Counted from the first letter of the stretch, positions 1-10,262 are shown. The stretch: 64,000 bases of DNA from Cydia pomonella (GCF_033807575.1 NC_084706.1:26209204-26273203), one strand, 5' to 3'. Notes: generated by a model from the letters alone, not told the origin. A program made the numbers and translations.

Positions 1-674
1 GTAAAATGCTTGAATATAGCTTTTACTTGTAGTCCTACGACTAAGTTCAGGCAGGTGTAACAAGGCGATGTCACATAGTCTTTCTACAAAATGTGAGACT
101 GTACGCAGCAAAAGTCCACCGGAGACCAAATTTTAATGTCGATATTTATAAACTGACTCTGACAGACGTATGTTTGTTTGATGTTTGTATAAGAGCGTTT
201 TCACATTTCCGATCCGATATCGGTAATCGGATACAAGTAAAATGTATAAACATATGTTTTTTCAGAAAAGGCGAACTTCATGCCACAGGGCACTCTCTAA
301 CCTTTCCCGATCATTTCAGACATGATGGACCTGCGACAGCTGTCGGACCGATAATTTTTGTTTGTGTACGTATATGTGTAGGCATAATGTTTGCTATAGT
401 GTGCCGCGGCCCGACATTGTGGATGTATGATTCTGTATACGATATCGAATCGGACAATGCGAAAACGCTCTTAAAAGACAACCAAACGGAACGAGTCGCC
501 TCGCGAGGAAAATGCTGCAACCCTGCGTTGCGTCGATGCCGCGCACGCGCGCTCACTACTCCACCAGCTGGTATTGCCTCGCTCGGCTCGCGCTGCCCGC
601 TAGGGGCGCGGACACGTGTACAGTACCGGGGGCGGGGGCGGGGGCGGGGGCGGCTAGCGGCCGCGCGGCCGGCG
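1..674 (-). other. 3' UTR / downstream flank
   Basis: Sequence following the stop codon on the minus strand. The first 130 bases after the stop are very GC-rich and contain runs of CCCCC separated by G (plus strand 627-655). The rest is AT-rich and holds no convincing coding region. A minus-strand ATTAAA near 132-137 could be a polyadenylation signal giving a 3' UTR of about 540 nt, but no AATAAA is seen and the transcript end is not determined. Confidence 0.4.
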
Positions 675-793
675 TCACACGTCGGTGTGGCGCGCGGGCG
701 GCGGCGGCGCGTCGTCGTCGCTCTCCTCGATCTCGCACAGGTGCGCCGACACGTCCGAGCACGAGCCGCCGCCGAGCAGCGAGTGCCGTTCCT
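675..793 (-). CDS. kug: exon w31, terminal: cytoplasmic C-terminus with PDZ ligand
   Basis: Terminal coding exon, 39 codons including TGA. It encodes EERHSLLGGGSCSDVSAHL, then an acidic stretch (CEIEESDDD), a short polyproline run and the C-terminus ARHTDV. SCSDVSA followed by an acidic segment and a terminal H-T-x-V is the signature end of vertebrate FAT1-type tails. The last four residues fit a class I PDZ ligand (x-S/T-x-hydrophobic). The acceptor is the ATTATAG just above 793 and the phase (2 nt, then codons) matches w30. This exon fixes the gene as the FAT1-3/kugelei type. Confidence 0.93.
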
Positions 794-845
794 CTATAAT
801 GAAAAAAACAATTTTGTTGGGACTATTTACATATTCATTCCTGTA

Positions 846-1120
846 GACCGCGAGCCGGGAACAAATTTCCATGACCGATCGCCTCTCGGGCAATAAGTCG
901 GATAGTGGTTAACGGCTATGTATGATGAGCCCTCGTGGACAGTCAAGTGTAAAAATATGGGTGTACACATCTTACTCAAAAATATGTCCCATAGCATCTT
1001 ATTCCAGTGTAATAAGAGCGTAGTACCATATTTATGAGACAATTTATTCGATACATGTTTTTGCACTTGACTGGACGTTAGATACCGCTCCGTTGGTGGG
1101 TTGAGGAATGGCAGCCACCG
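846..1120. repeat. arm of local inverted repeat in last intron
   Basis: The stretch around 846-950 (ccgcgagccgggaacaaa ... cgatcgcctc ... ccctcgtgga) reappears in reverse complement at about 3055-3190, and a short direct fragment lies at 2440-2485. The pair brackets the last intron. It is probably two copies of one mobile element in opposite orientation; no coding potential is seen. Confidence 0.6.
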
Positions 1121-1461
1121 AAAGTTGTAAAAAATACCCGCGTTTAGTGTTCACGCAGTTGAGACGGATGTGTATACATATATTATTTAGTTGCCTCGCG
1201 CGGCCGCAGACATGGATAACGAAAAGTGTCGTACTTTAATTAAATTATACCACTCTAAACTGTTTCCATTGAACAGTAAATGTAGTGATTATCGCAACAA
1301 ATTATTAAGAATTACATTATGGAACGATATTAGTGCAGCAATGAGCCTGCCTGTAAACTGGTCGATCGTCGGATCGCTTGCCCCGCGCGGTTCTAGATGG
1401 TGCCAAAAATGCCTCACGAGCTAAAATACAGATTTGCCGCCGTCGAACAATAGACACGGCT

Positions 1462-2180
1462 TTATGGTAAGCGTGAAGTGGGTAAACTTAGCGAGCATGG
1501 TAATGAGATCCTGACGTACTGTCGTTAACTGATGAAAGGAGACTGGGGTGGCAACTCTGTTATAGGTAAAAAACTTAAGTAAGTCACCTGTTGTATGTAG
1601 TTGTGACGTGTTCGAATAGACATTTGTTTTGTTTGTGTGTGTCTTTTAAACATGTATTGTCTATTCGAACACGTCACAACTACATACATCAGGTGACTTA
1701 CTTAAGTTTTTTACCTATATATCATCAGTGTTATGGTAAGTGTGAAGTCGGTAAACTTATCGAGCATGGTAATGAGATCCTGACGCACTGTCGTTAACCG
1801 ATGAGGGGAGACTGGGGTGGTAACTCTGTTATATTATCAGTGTTATGGTAAGTGTGAAGTCGGTAAACTTACCGAGCATGGTAATGAGATCCTGACGCAC
1901 TGTCGTTTCACGATGAGGGAAGACTGGGTTGGCAACTCTGTTATATCGTCAGCGTTATGGTAAGTGTGAAGTCGGTAAACTTACCGAGCATGGTAATGAG
2001 ATCCTGAGGCACTGTTGTTTCACGATGAAGGGAGACTGGGGTGGCAACTCTGTTATATCGTCAACGTTATGGTAAGTGTGAAGTCGGTAAACTTACCGAG
2101 CATGGTAATGAGACTGGCGGCGTCTGGATCCCGACGTACTCTCGTTTCACGTCTAGGAGAGACTGGGGATGATGGTGCCT
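1462..2180. repeat. 112-bp tandem repeat, five copies
   Basis: Units begin with ttatggtaag(c/t)gtgaag at 1462, 1731, 1843, 1955 and 2068, giving a period of 112-113 bp. Each ends in a gactggg ... ggcaactctgttata segment. The first interval is 269 bp because a 151-bp hairpin element sits inside it (1565-1715). The last copy is diverged after 2110. Located in the intron between w30 and w31. Confidence 0.85.
1565..1715. mobile_element. hairpin MITE inserted in the 112-bp satellite
   Basis: Near-perfect inverted repeat with arms of about 60 bp. The left arm starts ggtaaaaaacttaagtaag and the right arm ends cttacttaagttttttacc, around a T/G-rich loop. It interrupts one 112-bp satellite unit exactly at the sequence tata, which is seen on both sides (possible target duplication). 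It is too small to encode a protein, so it is a non-autonomous element. Confidence 0.8.
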
Positions 2181-2489
2181 CCGTTGTATCATCTGCGCAA
2201 GGCGGTAGATACGTATCTGGATGGAGTAGGTATGATGATGCTGTGAAATAAAATAAAAGTGCTAAATAAAAATATGCAAAATAAAAATGGACTTGTATCT
2301 AAGCGAAAAAAATATTTAATAAGCTTATTTTCGTGTGTTTCTTAATTTCTTGTATTTGTTATGATATAATTTTTGTTTGTTCGTGGTAGATTCCCAAGTG
2401 TGGAGTCAGTAGGTCGGAAGTCGCGAGAATCAGTTAGTAGACCGCGGGCCAGGAGCAAATATTGTCAGTCATCGCCTCCCGGCACTTTG

Positions 2490-2495
2490 TCACGT

Positions 2496-2530
<35 letters not shown>
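2490..2530. repeat. (TG)n microsatellite
   Basis: About 16 TG dinucleotides with one early interruption, in the last intron. Confidence 0.95.
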
Positions 2531-2533
<3 letters not shown>

Positions 2534-2729
2534 GAGATATTTTGTCAGATGATAGTTTAGATGCTATCATAAATTCAAAAAAAAACAGTCAACTGTTTAT
2601 ATCGCGGTGGAAAAACCGTCAGTTGATGCCATGAACATGTAAAAAATACGCGAACATGTAAATAATTATGTCCGCAAAGTATGCGTAATGTGTAAATTAC
2701 TTAACCGTTTGGAACGCCTGATGGAATGC

Positions 2730-2865
2730 TACAGTCAAGGTATTAAATATCGACACGGACAAAGTGCCAAAAATATGTATACACTGCTTTAATGTATAGG
2801 CAATGAGGTCGTGTTTATATATTTTTGGCACTTTGTCCGTGTCGATATTATTTACCTTGACTGTA
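2730..2865. mobile_element. hairpin MITE with tacagtcaagg ends
   Basis: Inverted repeat of about 136 bp. The left end is tacagtcaaggtattaaata and the right end ttatttaccttgactgta, each followed inward by the shared cgacacggacaaagtgccaa block. The two arms pair over about 50 bp, leaving a short central loop. Non-autonomous DNA element in the w30-w31 intron. Confidence 0.8.
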
Positions 2866-3054
2866 CATGAAAAGTGTATTTTTTCATTACTATCTTAAAA
2901 AGGTAAAGCGCTTATTTTTTTATGTGCATGCGATCAGCTGTCGATTGTACCACCGCGATACAACCGATTTTTTTTATTAACAACAGCATCTGAAATATCA
3001 TCTGACAAATGGTAATCAAATGGGAGGAGAAGACTATTTTTTTTTACGTGACAT

Positions 3055-3190
3055 GACGTGCCATTCGTCAATCCACCAACGGAGCGGCAGCTGACGTCCA
3101 CGAGGGTTTATCGTACATAGCCGTTAACTACTATACGAGTTTTCGTCCGGGAGGCGATCGGTCATGGAAATCTGTTCCCGGCTCGCGGTC
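3055..3190. repeat. second arm of local inverted repeat
   Basis: Reverse complement of the 846-1120 block (ccaccaacggagcggcagc ... cgatcggtcatgg ... ccggctcgcggtc). It ends about 25 bp below the splice donor of exon w30, so w30 splices directly into repeat-derived intron sequence. Confidence 0.6.
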
Positions 3191-3215
3191 TATAGAAAGA
3201 AAGAGAAAGACTTAC

Positions 3216-3444
3216 CATCAGTAAAGTGGTGCGGGTCGTGATCCATGTCCAAGTCGTCCGGCGCCGAGTCCGTGTCGAAGGGCGCGGGGGGCGGCGGGTG
3301 CGGCGCGGGGGGCGCGCGGGGCGCGTGGGGGGCGCGGGGGGCGCGCCGGCCGGCCGGCGGGGAGGGCAGCGAGGGCAGGGAGGGGAGGGAGGGCAGCGAG
3401 GGGGGGCTCGGCTCGGACGAGTCGGGCCGCTCCGACCCGGCCAC
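3216..3444 (-). CDS. kug: exon w30: proline-rich cytoplasmic segment
   Basis: Encodes 76 residues of the intracellular tail. After VAGSERPDSSEPSPP comes a serine/leucine/proline run (SLPSLPSLPS), then a segment dominated by Arg-Ala-Pro and polyproline, then the acidic block FDTDSAPDDLDMDHDP. The acidic block occupies the same relative place as the D-T-D ... D-x-E-S-D region of vertebrate FAT tails. The proline-rich part could bind SH3, WW or EVH1 domains (inference). Acceptor and donor (gtaagt) are good; phase 0 in, phase 1 out. Extreme GC content raises the risk of small sequence errors. Confidence 0.88.
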
Positions 3445-4835
3445 CTGCGGGTTACAACAATTTACTAATCATTAAAATGTATAGGTTGTCAACAACTTTG
3501 TCATAAGAAAAAAGCGTGAAATTCAAATTTTCTATGGATATAATGCCTATATTTTTTTAAATTTGCAGCTTTCTTCTACTGTTGGAAGTATTTTGATAGA
3601 TTGAGATATAGTTAGCATTTAGAAATAAATAATTGGAAACAACTACTTTTTTTATTCAATTCCTGTATACGAATTGTATACAGAAATTGAAACTGAATTT
3701 CATTCTGTGACTACACCAATTTCATGAGTACTCAGTGTACTTAAAAACACCCGGCAAGTTTCTTCGGATAAACTCAGAAAAAGAAATATACACATTATTT
3801 TCATATTCATAACCGTCTTGACGTAATCCGATCTATTTGCAGGACTTTAATATATTAGACAACCTGTACCCATACGTCAAACATTCTAGGCCGACCTTTT
3901 TTTGAAATAATTCGATAAAAAGAAAGGCGTTTATAACGCAATCAAGTCACTTTGAATTTAAAAATACCATTTGGAATCAACACTGACCCATACAAAATAT
4001 ATACCTACATATCCTAAGGTTTTTGTTTACACAATAGCTTTATGCCCACCTCAGAGATAACTAGGCAGGCCTTCTTTCAAATTAATTCAATAAAATGAAA
4101 GTCACAGCCTTCATAACGCCATCAAGTCTTTTCGACTTTAAGACGCTTTTTAGAAAAGGCATTTTTTTTAGCTAGATCTCCTTTTTAGGGTTCCGTAGGA
4201 ACCCTTATAGTTTCGCCATGTCCGTCTGTCTGTCTGTCTGTCCGAAGCTTTGCTCCGTTGTCGTTAGTGCTAGAAAGCTGTAATTTGGCATGGATATATA
4301 AATCAATAAAGCCGACAAAGTCGTACAATAAAATCTAAAAATTTAATTTTTTTTAGGGTACCTCCCCTACACGTAAAGTGGGGGTGAACATTTTTTTTTG
4401 CTTCAACTCTACAGTGTGGGATATCGTTGGAAAGGTCTTTTTAAACTAATAGGGGTCTTCAACAAACATTTTTTGATAAAGTGAATATTTTCGGAGATAA
4501 TCGCTCCGAAAGAAAAAAAAATGTCCCCCCCCCCCTCTAACTTTTGAACCATGGGTCCATTAAATATGAAAAAAATCGTGGAAGTAGAGCTTAAGAAAGA
4601 CATTAAATGAAAACTATAGCGGACATGATCAGTTTAGCAGTTTTTGAGTTATCGCAAAAAGTTTCCCCTTCATAGTAAAAAGGTACCCACAGTTCATCCC
4701 TTGGTTAACAATCTACCATACTTTAAGCTCCAGCTTAGCTTATTGTGACGGAAGAGTAACTACGGAGCCCTACTCTGAGCATGGCCCGACATGCTCTTTG
4801 CCGGTTTTTATTATCTTGAAAATAACTGTACTTAC
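3445..4835 (-). other. intron w29-w30
   Basis: The part from 3445 to about 4180 is AT-rich with no recognised feature. From about 4183 to 4812 it contains a dispersed element described separately. No coding sequence is supported. Confidence 0.7.
4183..4812. mobile_element. dispersed GGGTTCCGTA element (family 1)
   Basis: A block of about 630 bp starting ttttagggttccgtagg, followed by a (tctg)n stretch. It includes tgccaaatt-type and poly-C segments and ends ccggtttttatt. Related copies lie at 40213-40915 and 49358-50055, here in opposite orientation. No long open frame is present, so it is non-autonomous. The class is not determined. Confidence 0.7.
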
Positions 4836-5020
4836 CTCCGAGATGCCGGGCAAGCCCTGCCCGCCGCACCAGTCGGAGCAGTCCCAGTGGTAGCCGCCGA
4901 CCAGCGCGCCGGCGCCGTCGCCGCCCGCTCCGCCCCCTCCGCCCACTCCGCCCACTCCGCCCAGCGCCGGCGGGCGGCGCGCGCCCACCGGGGACGTCGC
5001 GCGGAGGCGGTTCTTGCAGC
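4836..5020 (-). CDS. kug: exon w29: cytoplasmic exon with GGYHWD block
   Basis: Encodes CKNRLRATSPVGARRPPA, a low-complexity Gly-rich run, then VGGYHWDCSDWCGGQG and LPGISE. GGYHWD(C/T)SDW...LP.I.E is one of the most conserved motifs of FAT1-3 cytoplasmic tails, so this exon is a strong family marker. The Gly-rich run (GGVGGVGGGGGAGG) is an expansion not expected in the vertebrate proteins. Phase 1 in, phase 0 out; donor gtaagt is consensus. Confidence 0.92.
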
Positions 5021-5074
5021 CTTTTAGGTCTGATAAAAACGATTCAAATTAAAAATTTTTTTGTATTTACAAGA

Positions 5075-5785
5075 TTTTATTTTAGTATTTTATACATTCG
5101 TGATATGATAGAGAGCTTTTCAGTCGAGTACCGTGTTTTAGCAACGGAAGAGTTGCCAAAGTGAGGTACGAGATTGAAAAGCTTGATTATATCACTATTG
5201 TATACAATACTTTTACTACGAGTCAATAAAAATAATACTTTGAACTAATTAAATTATATAGGTACACAACCCATAAGTATACAGTTATTTAAGATACGCG
5301 AGCAGCCGCGATACCTTCATACTCGTACGCGCCCCGGCCGCCGGGACCCGGCGGGGTGGTCAACGACACCTTCTCGTAACTCATGACGCCCTGGTACTTG
5401 CTCCTCGCTAAATTCAATTTTTAGACAGTTTTTTCTCGATTTTGGCCACCGTAGCCTATGAAGCCTAACAAGCAATTAGCGCTTTTGGTTAGCGGTTTTC
5501 GTAGCATATGGATGTTGCTATATTAAGGGTATTATATGTGCGTTTATGACTTATGAAGCAAATTGTTTCTAGTATACGACCTAAAATAAATAATTAATTT
5601 GAGCTATCGTTTTGTTTCGTCATCTTGACCGCGGCGAGCTGTGATTGGTCCATTTCATTATAGTTGACTAAACCGTTTCGAAATGAAGTTGAGTTGGGAG
5701 CCCATACATGAAAAGTACCCAATTACAGTTTGGTATACGAAATCTTAATTCAACCATTACAGTCGACGAGTAAAAAATATTTTCT
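5075..5785. repeat. inverted segmental duplication, copy 1 (contains exon w28)
   Basis: About 710 bp including exon w28 and both flanks is present in reverse orientation at about 39890-41240. The two copies can be followed through the exon, through the intron part carrying ccaccgtagcc, ggcgagctgtgattgg and tacagtcgacgagt, and on the other side through gaaaagcttgattata. The distal copy carries an inserted element. Similarity is high but with many substitutions, so the event is not very recent. Confidence 0.85.
5315..5407 (-). CDS. kug: exon w28: cytoplasmic exon
   Basis: Short exon of about 31 codons: RSKYQGVMSYEKVSLTTPPG, then PGGRGAYEYEG. Tyrosines in SYEKV and YEYEG are possible phosphorylation sites (inference). 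The acceptor is gaatttag; phase 1 in and 1 out, consistent with w27 and w29. Reading on past the donor would reach a stop in a few codons (GIAAARVS), so an alternative tail ending here is formally possible. A frameshifted inverted copy is present at about 40930-41040. Confidence 0.85.
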
Positions 5786-6684
5786 TATTTGGCAATAAGT
5801 TGTTTAGGTCTAATATGCAACTAAAAGATTCTAGCGGAATAGTACATTACTATAGAGGCCGGGAAACGTAGGGTTGCAGACCAAGTAGATATATACGGCT
5901 GAGCGTAGCGAAGCCGGTTAGAGATACGCGGCCGGCAACCCCGTTTCTCGCCGAGATATGTATAGTGCTTTTCTCAAACTTGCAATTAAAACAAAAAAGA
6001 TGTAGTCAATTTCTTTTGTGGCGACCTACTCGGCTCGCCACTCTACCAGCGGTGTACAACCTTACGCGCGTAAGTCCGCGCGCCTGCGCGATGCGCCACC
6101 GCCGTTGCTTAGCAACGAATATGCACAACAGATTACCGTATCAAGCTAACTGATGGTAGAAGCTAGTTGATGGTTGGATGCCAAGACGTTGTGTCACAAT
6201 TTGACGTTAAAAAACAAAAGAAGGTTGCTTTGCAGTCCTAGTTGTGTAAGGCTGTATGAAATTCCTTTACATATCATTTTCACTCATCGCACCTGATATG
6301 TAGTATTTCCGGACCTAATTTGACGTAAGTCACGTCATCATTTCATAGCAAGTTTGAGAAAAATCAATTATTATGGCAGCTTATCTAGATAGGAAATAGT
6401 AAAAGATACAGTTGCCGTAACAGAGCAGAACTAATCCATTACTATAAATATTAATTAACCGTTCAAATATATTCTAGCTACTTATTTACTTTTCGACATG
6501 TTTTTAAAACGTCGTCCACCAAAACATACACTACGATAATCTTTTTTTTTGTATAAGTACTGCCCATAGGAAATAATATGGAACGCTCAATTGTTTCTTG
6601 CATAGGAAATATACTGCGTAGGACTTTATGATTTGAAAATCTTACTTATTTATTTATTGTCTTAGGGCGGTAAATATAACTTAC

Positions 6685-6816
6685 CATTATAGATCTTATT
6701 GTCGACGAAGGAGTGTAAATGCATCTGCTCCGACCACGGTTTGCGTTCAGCGGGCTCGACGTTGAGGTTCCTTCTTATGTCCGGCGGCAAGCCTTCTAGT
6801 TCATCGCCTGCTGAAC
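6685..6816 (-). CDS. kug: exon w27: cytoplasmic exon with candidate WIRS motif
   Basis: Encodes GSAGDELEGLPPDIRRNLNV, EPAERKPWSEQ, then MHLHSFVDNKIYN. Preceded by RSY from w26, it gives the S-Y-G-S-A-G-D-(E/D) block typical of FAT-like tails. LHSFVD fits the WIRS consensus (hydrophobic-x-S/T-F-x-x) recognised by the WAVE regulatory complex. Drosophila kugelei is known to recruit that complex, so this may be the contact site (inference). Phase 1 in and 1 out; acceptor ttttttacag and donor gtaagt are strong. Confidence 0.92.
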
Positions 6817-7170
6817 CTGTAAAAAAAAATATTGTAAATTGCATGTTTAAATTGTAATGTACTGGACTGGTCCTAATCATTCTTGGAATTAGACTGCAGA
6901 AAAGACCCCGGGATTGCTTAGCGAACTGCGGCAAGAAAAAGGGTCCGGGGGATTTTGGGCGCTTTAAAATATACAATGATTGATTGAGACAGTTATCAGT
7001 AGTCATGCCCTACGTTATCCTACATTACCACGTCATAATCGGTATACATAGTGCTTAAACAGTTCGCATATTATCTTTAGAAATATTTTAAAATGTTCCT
7101 CAAAAAAACGTCCTTAAAATGTTGATTTTCACAACAGAATGCTATGTTGGAGTGCAATTAGTTTTTTTTT

Positions 7171-7292
7171 ATGGGAGAAGAGGCAAACGAGCAGACGGAT
7201 CACCTGATGGTAAGCGATTACCGCCGCCCATGGACACCTGCAACACCAGATGGACCTTTTCTTGAAGGTTTGAAGGTCGTATTTTTAGGTTA
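7171..7292 (+). mobile_element. short dispersed repeat (gcagacgg ... gattaccg family)
   Basis: Begins gaggcaaacgagcagacgg and contains tgatggtaagcgattaccg. Related copies lie at about 22058-22175 and 39388-39510, all on the plus strand. It shares a core (ctgatggtaagc) with the larger family at 8255-8660. SINE-like fragment, non-coding. Confidence 0.65.
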
Positions 7293-7511
7293 GGTCACGT
7301 CAATATTTTTTACCTATTGTTTAAATAGTAAATATGCTGTTTACATCTACTTCTGATGCTGTTTTCTCTCTGTATTGTTTTTATTGGGGTGTGCAATCAA
7401 TAGTATTTGTATTGTAAATAAGTATCCATATTGTAACATGGAAATTCAGTTACGGAACCTTTCTGTTTGTGATTCAACATTCGACTCTAATTCGCAACAA
7501 TTTTATAATTA

Positions 7512-7536
7512 AATAGATAGATAGATAGATAGATAA
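7512..7536. repeat. (TAGA)n microsatellite
   Basis: About six tetranucleotide units in the w26-w27 intron. Confidence 0.9.
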
Positions 7537-7883
7537 ACCATTTATTCGCTTGCCACAATACACACAACTAAACAAAAAAAAAAAATACAAACAATAGCAA
7601 CACCAAAATAAAAATTAAATAAAGAGCAAAAAGCATCAATAAAAGGTAATGTGTGCTGTGTGCGTTGCAGCAAAACAAAAGGGTTCTGGCTCAGTAATAC
7701 GCTCCACTCTTTCGGGTGAAGCACTGATAATTCTGCTAGAACCCATATCACGAACGATTCACGATGTAACAAAAAAAAACATATATATACATAAATATTT
7801 AGTAGCATGCCTATAAATATAAATAGTTCAGACTTTAAAGCCCATCCTTTCGCTATTAGAATTAGTTAATAGTGTGAACTTAC

Positions 7884-8222
7884 CATAAGATCGCAGCGTG
7901 TCCAAATTATTAAGCGTAGCAGTAGCACTAGCGCAGGACGCCGGTCGCGCCGCCGCCAAATTAGACATTTTTGTCCGCGGCGGCGCTTTGGCGCTATTCA
8001 GCGGCGCGCTCTCCGCACTACGATGACTCGTCCTTCTCCTTAGCAACGCCAGTGGCAGTAGCGCGAGCAGTAGTAACAGCAGTAGCGCGGCGGCGGCGGC
8101 GGCGAGCGGCCATTTTGATTCGACGGCCCAGCGCCACGCGTCGCGTAACGAGCGTGTGTTCGTCGCGCCGATGCCGCCCGCCATTACGGCGTCGGAATAT
8201 AGGGGGTTGCCGCAGTTCATGC
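7884..8222 (-). CDS. kug: exon w26: end of last EGF, transmembrane helix, start of tail
   Basis: Continues the last EGF module (CLCPPDKTG from w25, then MNCG). A short extracellular stalk with a possible N-terminal tryptophan pair (RDAWRW) follows. Next comes a hydrophobic segment of about 22 residues made of Ala then Leu (starting WPLAAAA, ending LPLALL) and a basic stop-transfer RRR. The cytoplasmic side begins TSHRSAESAPLNSAKAPP and ends NNLDTLRSY. The N-L-D-x-x-R-S-Y motif is shared with FAT tails. Orientation is therefore type I. Phase 1 in, 1 out, donor gtaagt. Confidence 0.93.
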
Positions 8223-8254
8223 CTGTGAAATTATCATAGATTAGAATATATATA

Positions 8255-8660
8255 TATATATATTTTTAATACTACTACTTTGGTGGCAAACAAGCATACG
8301 GCCTGCCTGATGGTAAGCAGTCTCCGTAGCCTATGTACACCTGCAACTCGAGAGGAGTTACATGCGCGTTGCCGACCCTAACCCCACCCCCCTCGTTGAG
8401 CTCTGGCAACCTTACTCACCGGCAGGAACACAACACTATGAGTAGGGTCAAGTGTTATTTGGCTGCTGTTTTCTGTAAGGTGGAGGTACTTCCCCAGTTG
8501 GGCTCTGCTCTAGATCTGGAATGACATCTGCTGTGCCCTACCACACAAGGCGATATGACATTCACATTGCCCATACCTCTCTTTTGGACGTAGTTTAAGG
8601 ACATACCCGGGTCCTTGAGTGTTCTTGAGTGTAATGGGTTAAAAAAATAACAATTAAGTA
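8255..8660 (+). mobile_element. SINE-like element, full-length copy
   Basis: Begins at the tggtggcaaacaagcatacg segment and runs through ctgatggtaagcagt, gcgttgccgaccctaac, tcaccggcaggaacacaaca and ctaccacacaaggcgatatg to about 8660. A complete inverted copy is at 30240-30592. Fragments are at 22386-22490 and 37392-37503, and four tandem head segments at 18787-19610. Non-coding. Confidence 0.75.
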
Positions 8661-8759
8661 CCAAAATGGCAGCACTGATGTTATGTACAGCTGCAAAAGT
8701 GCATGGCTACTTCATGTATTCTATATACACCGTGTTTTTATTGAATGCTGTGCTTCGGG

Positions 8760-8925
8760 GTATGAGTCTCCTTCTTCCTCGCGTTGTCCCGGCATTTTGC
8801 CACGGCCCATGGGAGCCTGGGGTCCGCTTGCCAACTAATCCCAAGATTTGGCGTAGGCACTAGTTTTTACGAAAGCGACTGCCATCTGACCTTCCAACCC
8901 AGTAAGAGAGTAAGTACGTTTAAGG
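8760..8925 (+). repeat. dispersed repeat fragment
   Basis: The block cgttgtcccggcattttgcc ... aatcccaagatttggcgtag ... tgccatctgaccttccaac recurs, longer, at 45085-45310. It is a truncated non-coding copy, probably from the 3' part of a retroelement. Confidence 0.65.
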
Positions 8926-8979
8926 AAACTAAATGGTATAGGTAATTTAAAAAAAAACCTTAGTAATATAAGTTAATCA

Positions 8980-9433
8980 GTACCTGGGCGACCGAGCTTT
9001 GCTCGGTTATAACTATTTATTGTAATATGGTGGTGTATAGGTGATAATCTAAACTACATTTTTTTACTAAATTAAACTTGTCTAAAACAATAAAAATTAA
9101 AAAATTATATATAAACTTGAACATATAAAAAGAAAACAAAAGTTAGTCACCGGGCGAGATTCGAACCCGTAACACTCGTTTAGCAGTCCGCGTCTTAACC
9201 CACTGGACAAGACGGACAGTGGCCGGCAACACGAAATTAGCGACCATATTCTGCGTCGAAAGAAAAACGCATGAAAACTCGAAAACACGCGTTTTCCCAA
9301 ACATAAGACTAATCTAGATAGATTGTATACCCCCAAAAACCCCCATATACCAAATTTCAGCGAAATCGTTAGAGCCGTTTCTGAGATCACAGAAATATAT
9401 ATATACAAGAATTGCTCGTTTAAAGGTATAAGA
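8980..9433 (-). mobile_element. tRNA-containing SINE-like element (family R)
   Basis: On the minus strand it contains a tRNA-like head with A-box tgggttaagacg and B-box GGGTTCGAATCTCGCC. It ends with a conserved segment reading tataaccgagcaaagctcgg on the minus strand. Direct copies on the plus strand lie at 29757-30225 and 32025-32590, with a fragment at 38130-38280. Length is about 450 bp; no open frame. Confidence 0.75.
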
Positions 9434-9546
9434 TATAATTTAGTGCCTCATTTCGCCGTTAAACGTAAGTTTGACGAACCTAATATAAGTTTAAAATGTG
9501 TACCATTAAAACAAATTTAAAAAACCCAGCGTAGTTAAGTACATAC

Positions 9547-9700
9547 CAGTCTTATCCGGAGGACACAGGCACCTGAAGGAGCCCGGCTCGTTAAGGCACG
9601 TGGCCCCGTTGAGGCACGGCTCGCCCGCGCACTCGTCGGCGTCGTACTCACACCGCGGCCCGTAGTAGCCCAGGCAGCGGCAAGACGGGCCCCATTCACC
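9547..9700 (-). CDS. kug: exon w25: end of EGF 3 and most of calcium-binding EGF 4
   Basis: Encodes GEWGPSCRCLGYYGPRCE, which completes the third EGF (cysteine partners in w24). The fourth module follows: YDADECAGEPCLNGATC, then LNEPGSFRCLCPPDKT. D-A-D-E-C with N/S and aromatic residues at the expected places is the calcium-binding EGF signature; FAT1 likewise has a cbEGF as its last module. The acceptor is ctattggaag, a weak polypyrimidine tract, chosen because it alone keeps phase 0 with w24. Donor gtatgt; phase 1 out. Confidence 0.9.
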
Positions 9701-9847
9701 CTTCCAATAGAAGGTTCAAGTTACAATTTGTAAGTTCTAAGTGTAATTTTAAAGAAACAGGGAGATTATGCAACACATAATATGCAAAGATATTGCAAGA
9801 TTGCAACAAAAAGTCAAAAGACTTAATTTATTTTATATATAGTCAAC

Positions 9848-9980
9848 AATAAATAAATAAATAAATATTATAGGACATTATTACACAAATTGACTAAGTC
9901 CCACAGTAAGCTCGTTAAGGCTTGTGTTGAGGGTACTTAGACAACGATATATATAATATATAAATATGTATAAATACTTA
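9848..9980 (-). mobile_element. tRNA-derived SINE (family T), truncated copy
   Basis: The tail half of the SINE whose complete plus-strand copy follows immediately at 9992. It contains the reverse complement of aattgactaagtcccacag and the acaacgatatatata segment. The tRNA head is missing. Confidence 0.7.
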
Positions 9981-9991
9981 AGTCCGAAGTT

Positions 9992-10262
9992 TGACGACCG
10001 GTTTGGCCTAGTCGGTAGTGATTCTGCCTACGAAGCTGATGGTCCCGGGTTCAAATCCTGGTAAGGGCATTTATTCGTGTGATGAGCATGGATATTTGTT
10101 CCTGAGTCATGGGTGTTTTTTATGTATTTAAGTATTTATAAATATTTATATATTATATATATCGTTGTCCAAGTATCCTCAACACAAGCCTTATTGAGCT
10201 TACTGTGGGACTTAGTCAATTTGTGTAATAATGTCCTATAATATTTATTTATTTATTTATTT
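9992..10262 (+). mobile_element. tRNA-derived SINE (family T), complete copy
   Basis: The head gacgaccggtttggcctagt has an A-box-like tggcctagtcggtag and a B-box GGTCCCGGGTTCAAATCC, so it carries an internal Pol III promoter from a tRNA. The body ends in a tatatcgttgtc segment and an (attt)n tail. Other copies: 18023-18280 (+), 10240-10399, 18300-18555, 54920-55170 and 57629-57883 (-). Confidence 0.85.

Noticed and set aside
93..896. Plus-strand 267-codon open frame overlapping the last exon
   Set aside because: It runs antisense through the GC-rich terminal exon and the AT-rich flank; composition changes abruptly and no domain is recognisable.
3226..3475. Gly/Arg-rich plus-strand frames opposite exon w30
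   Set aside because: Antisense of a proline-rich GC-rich coding exon; no support of their own.
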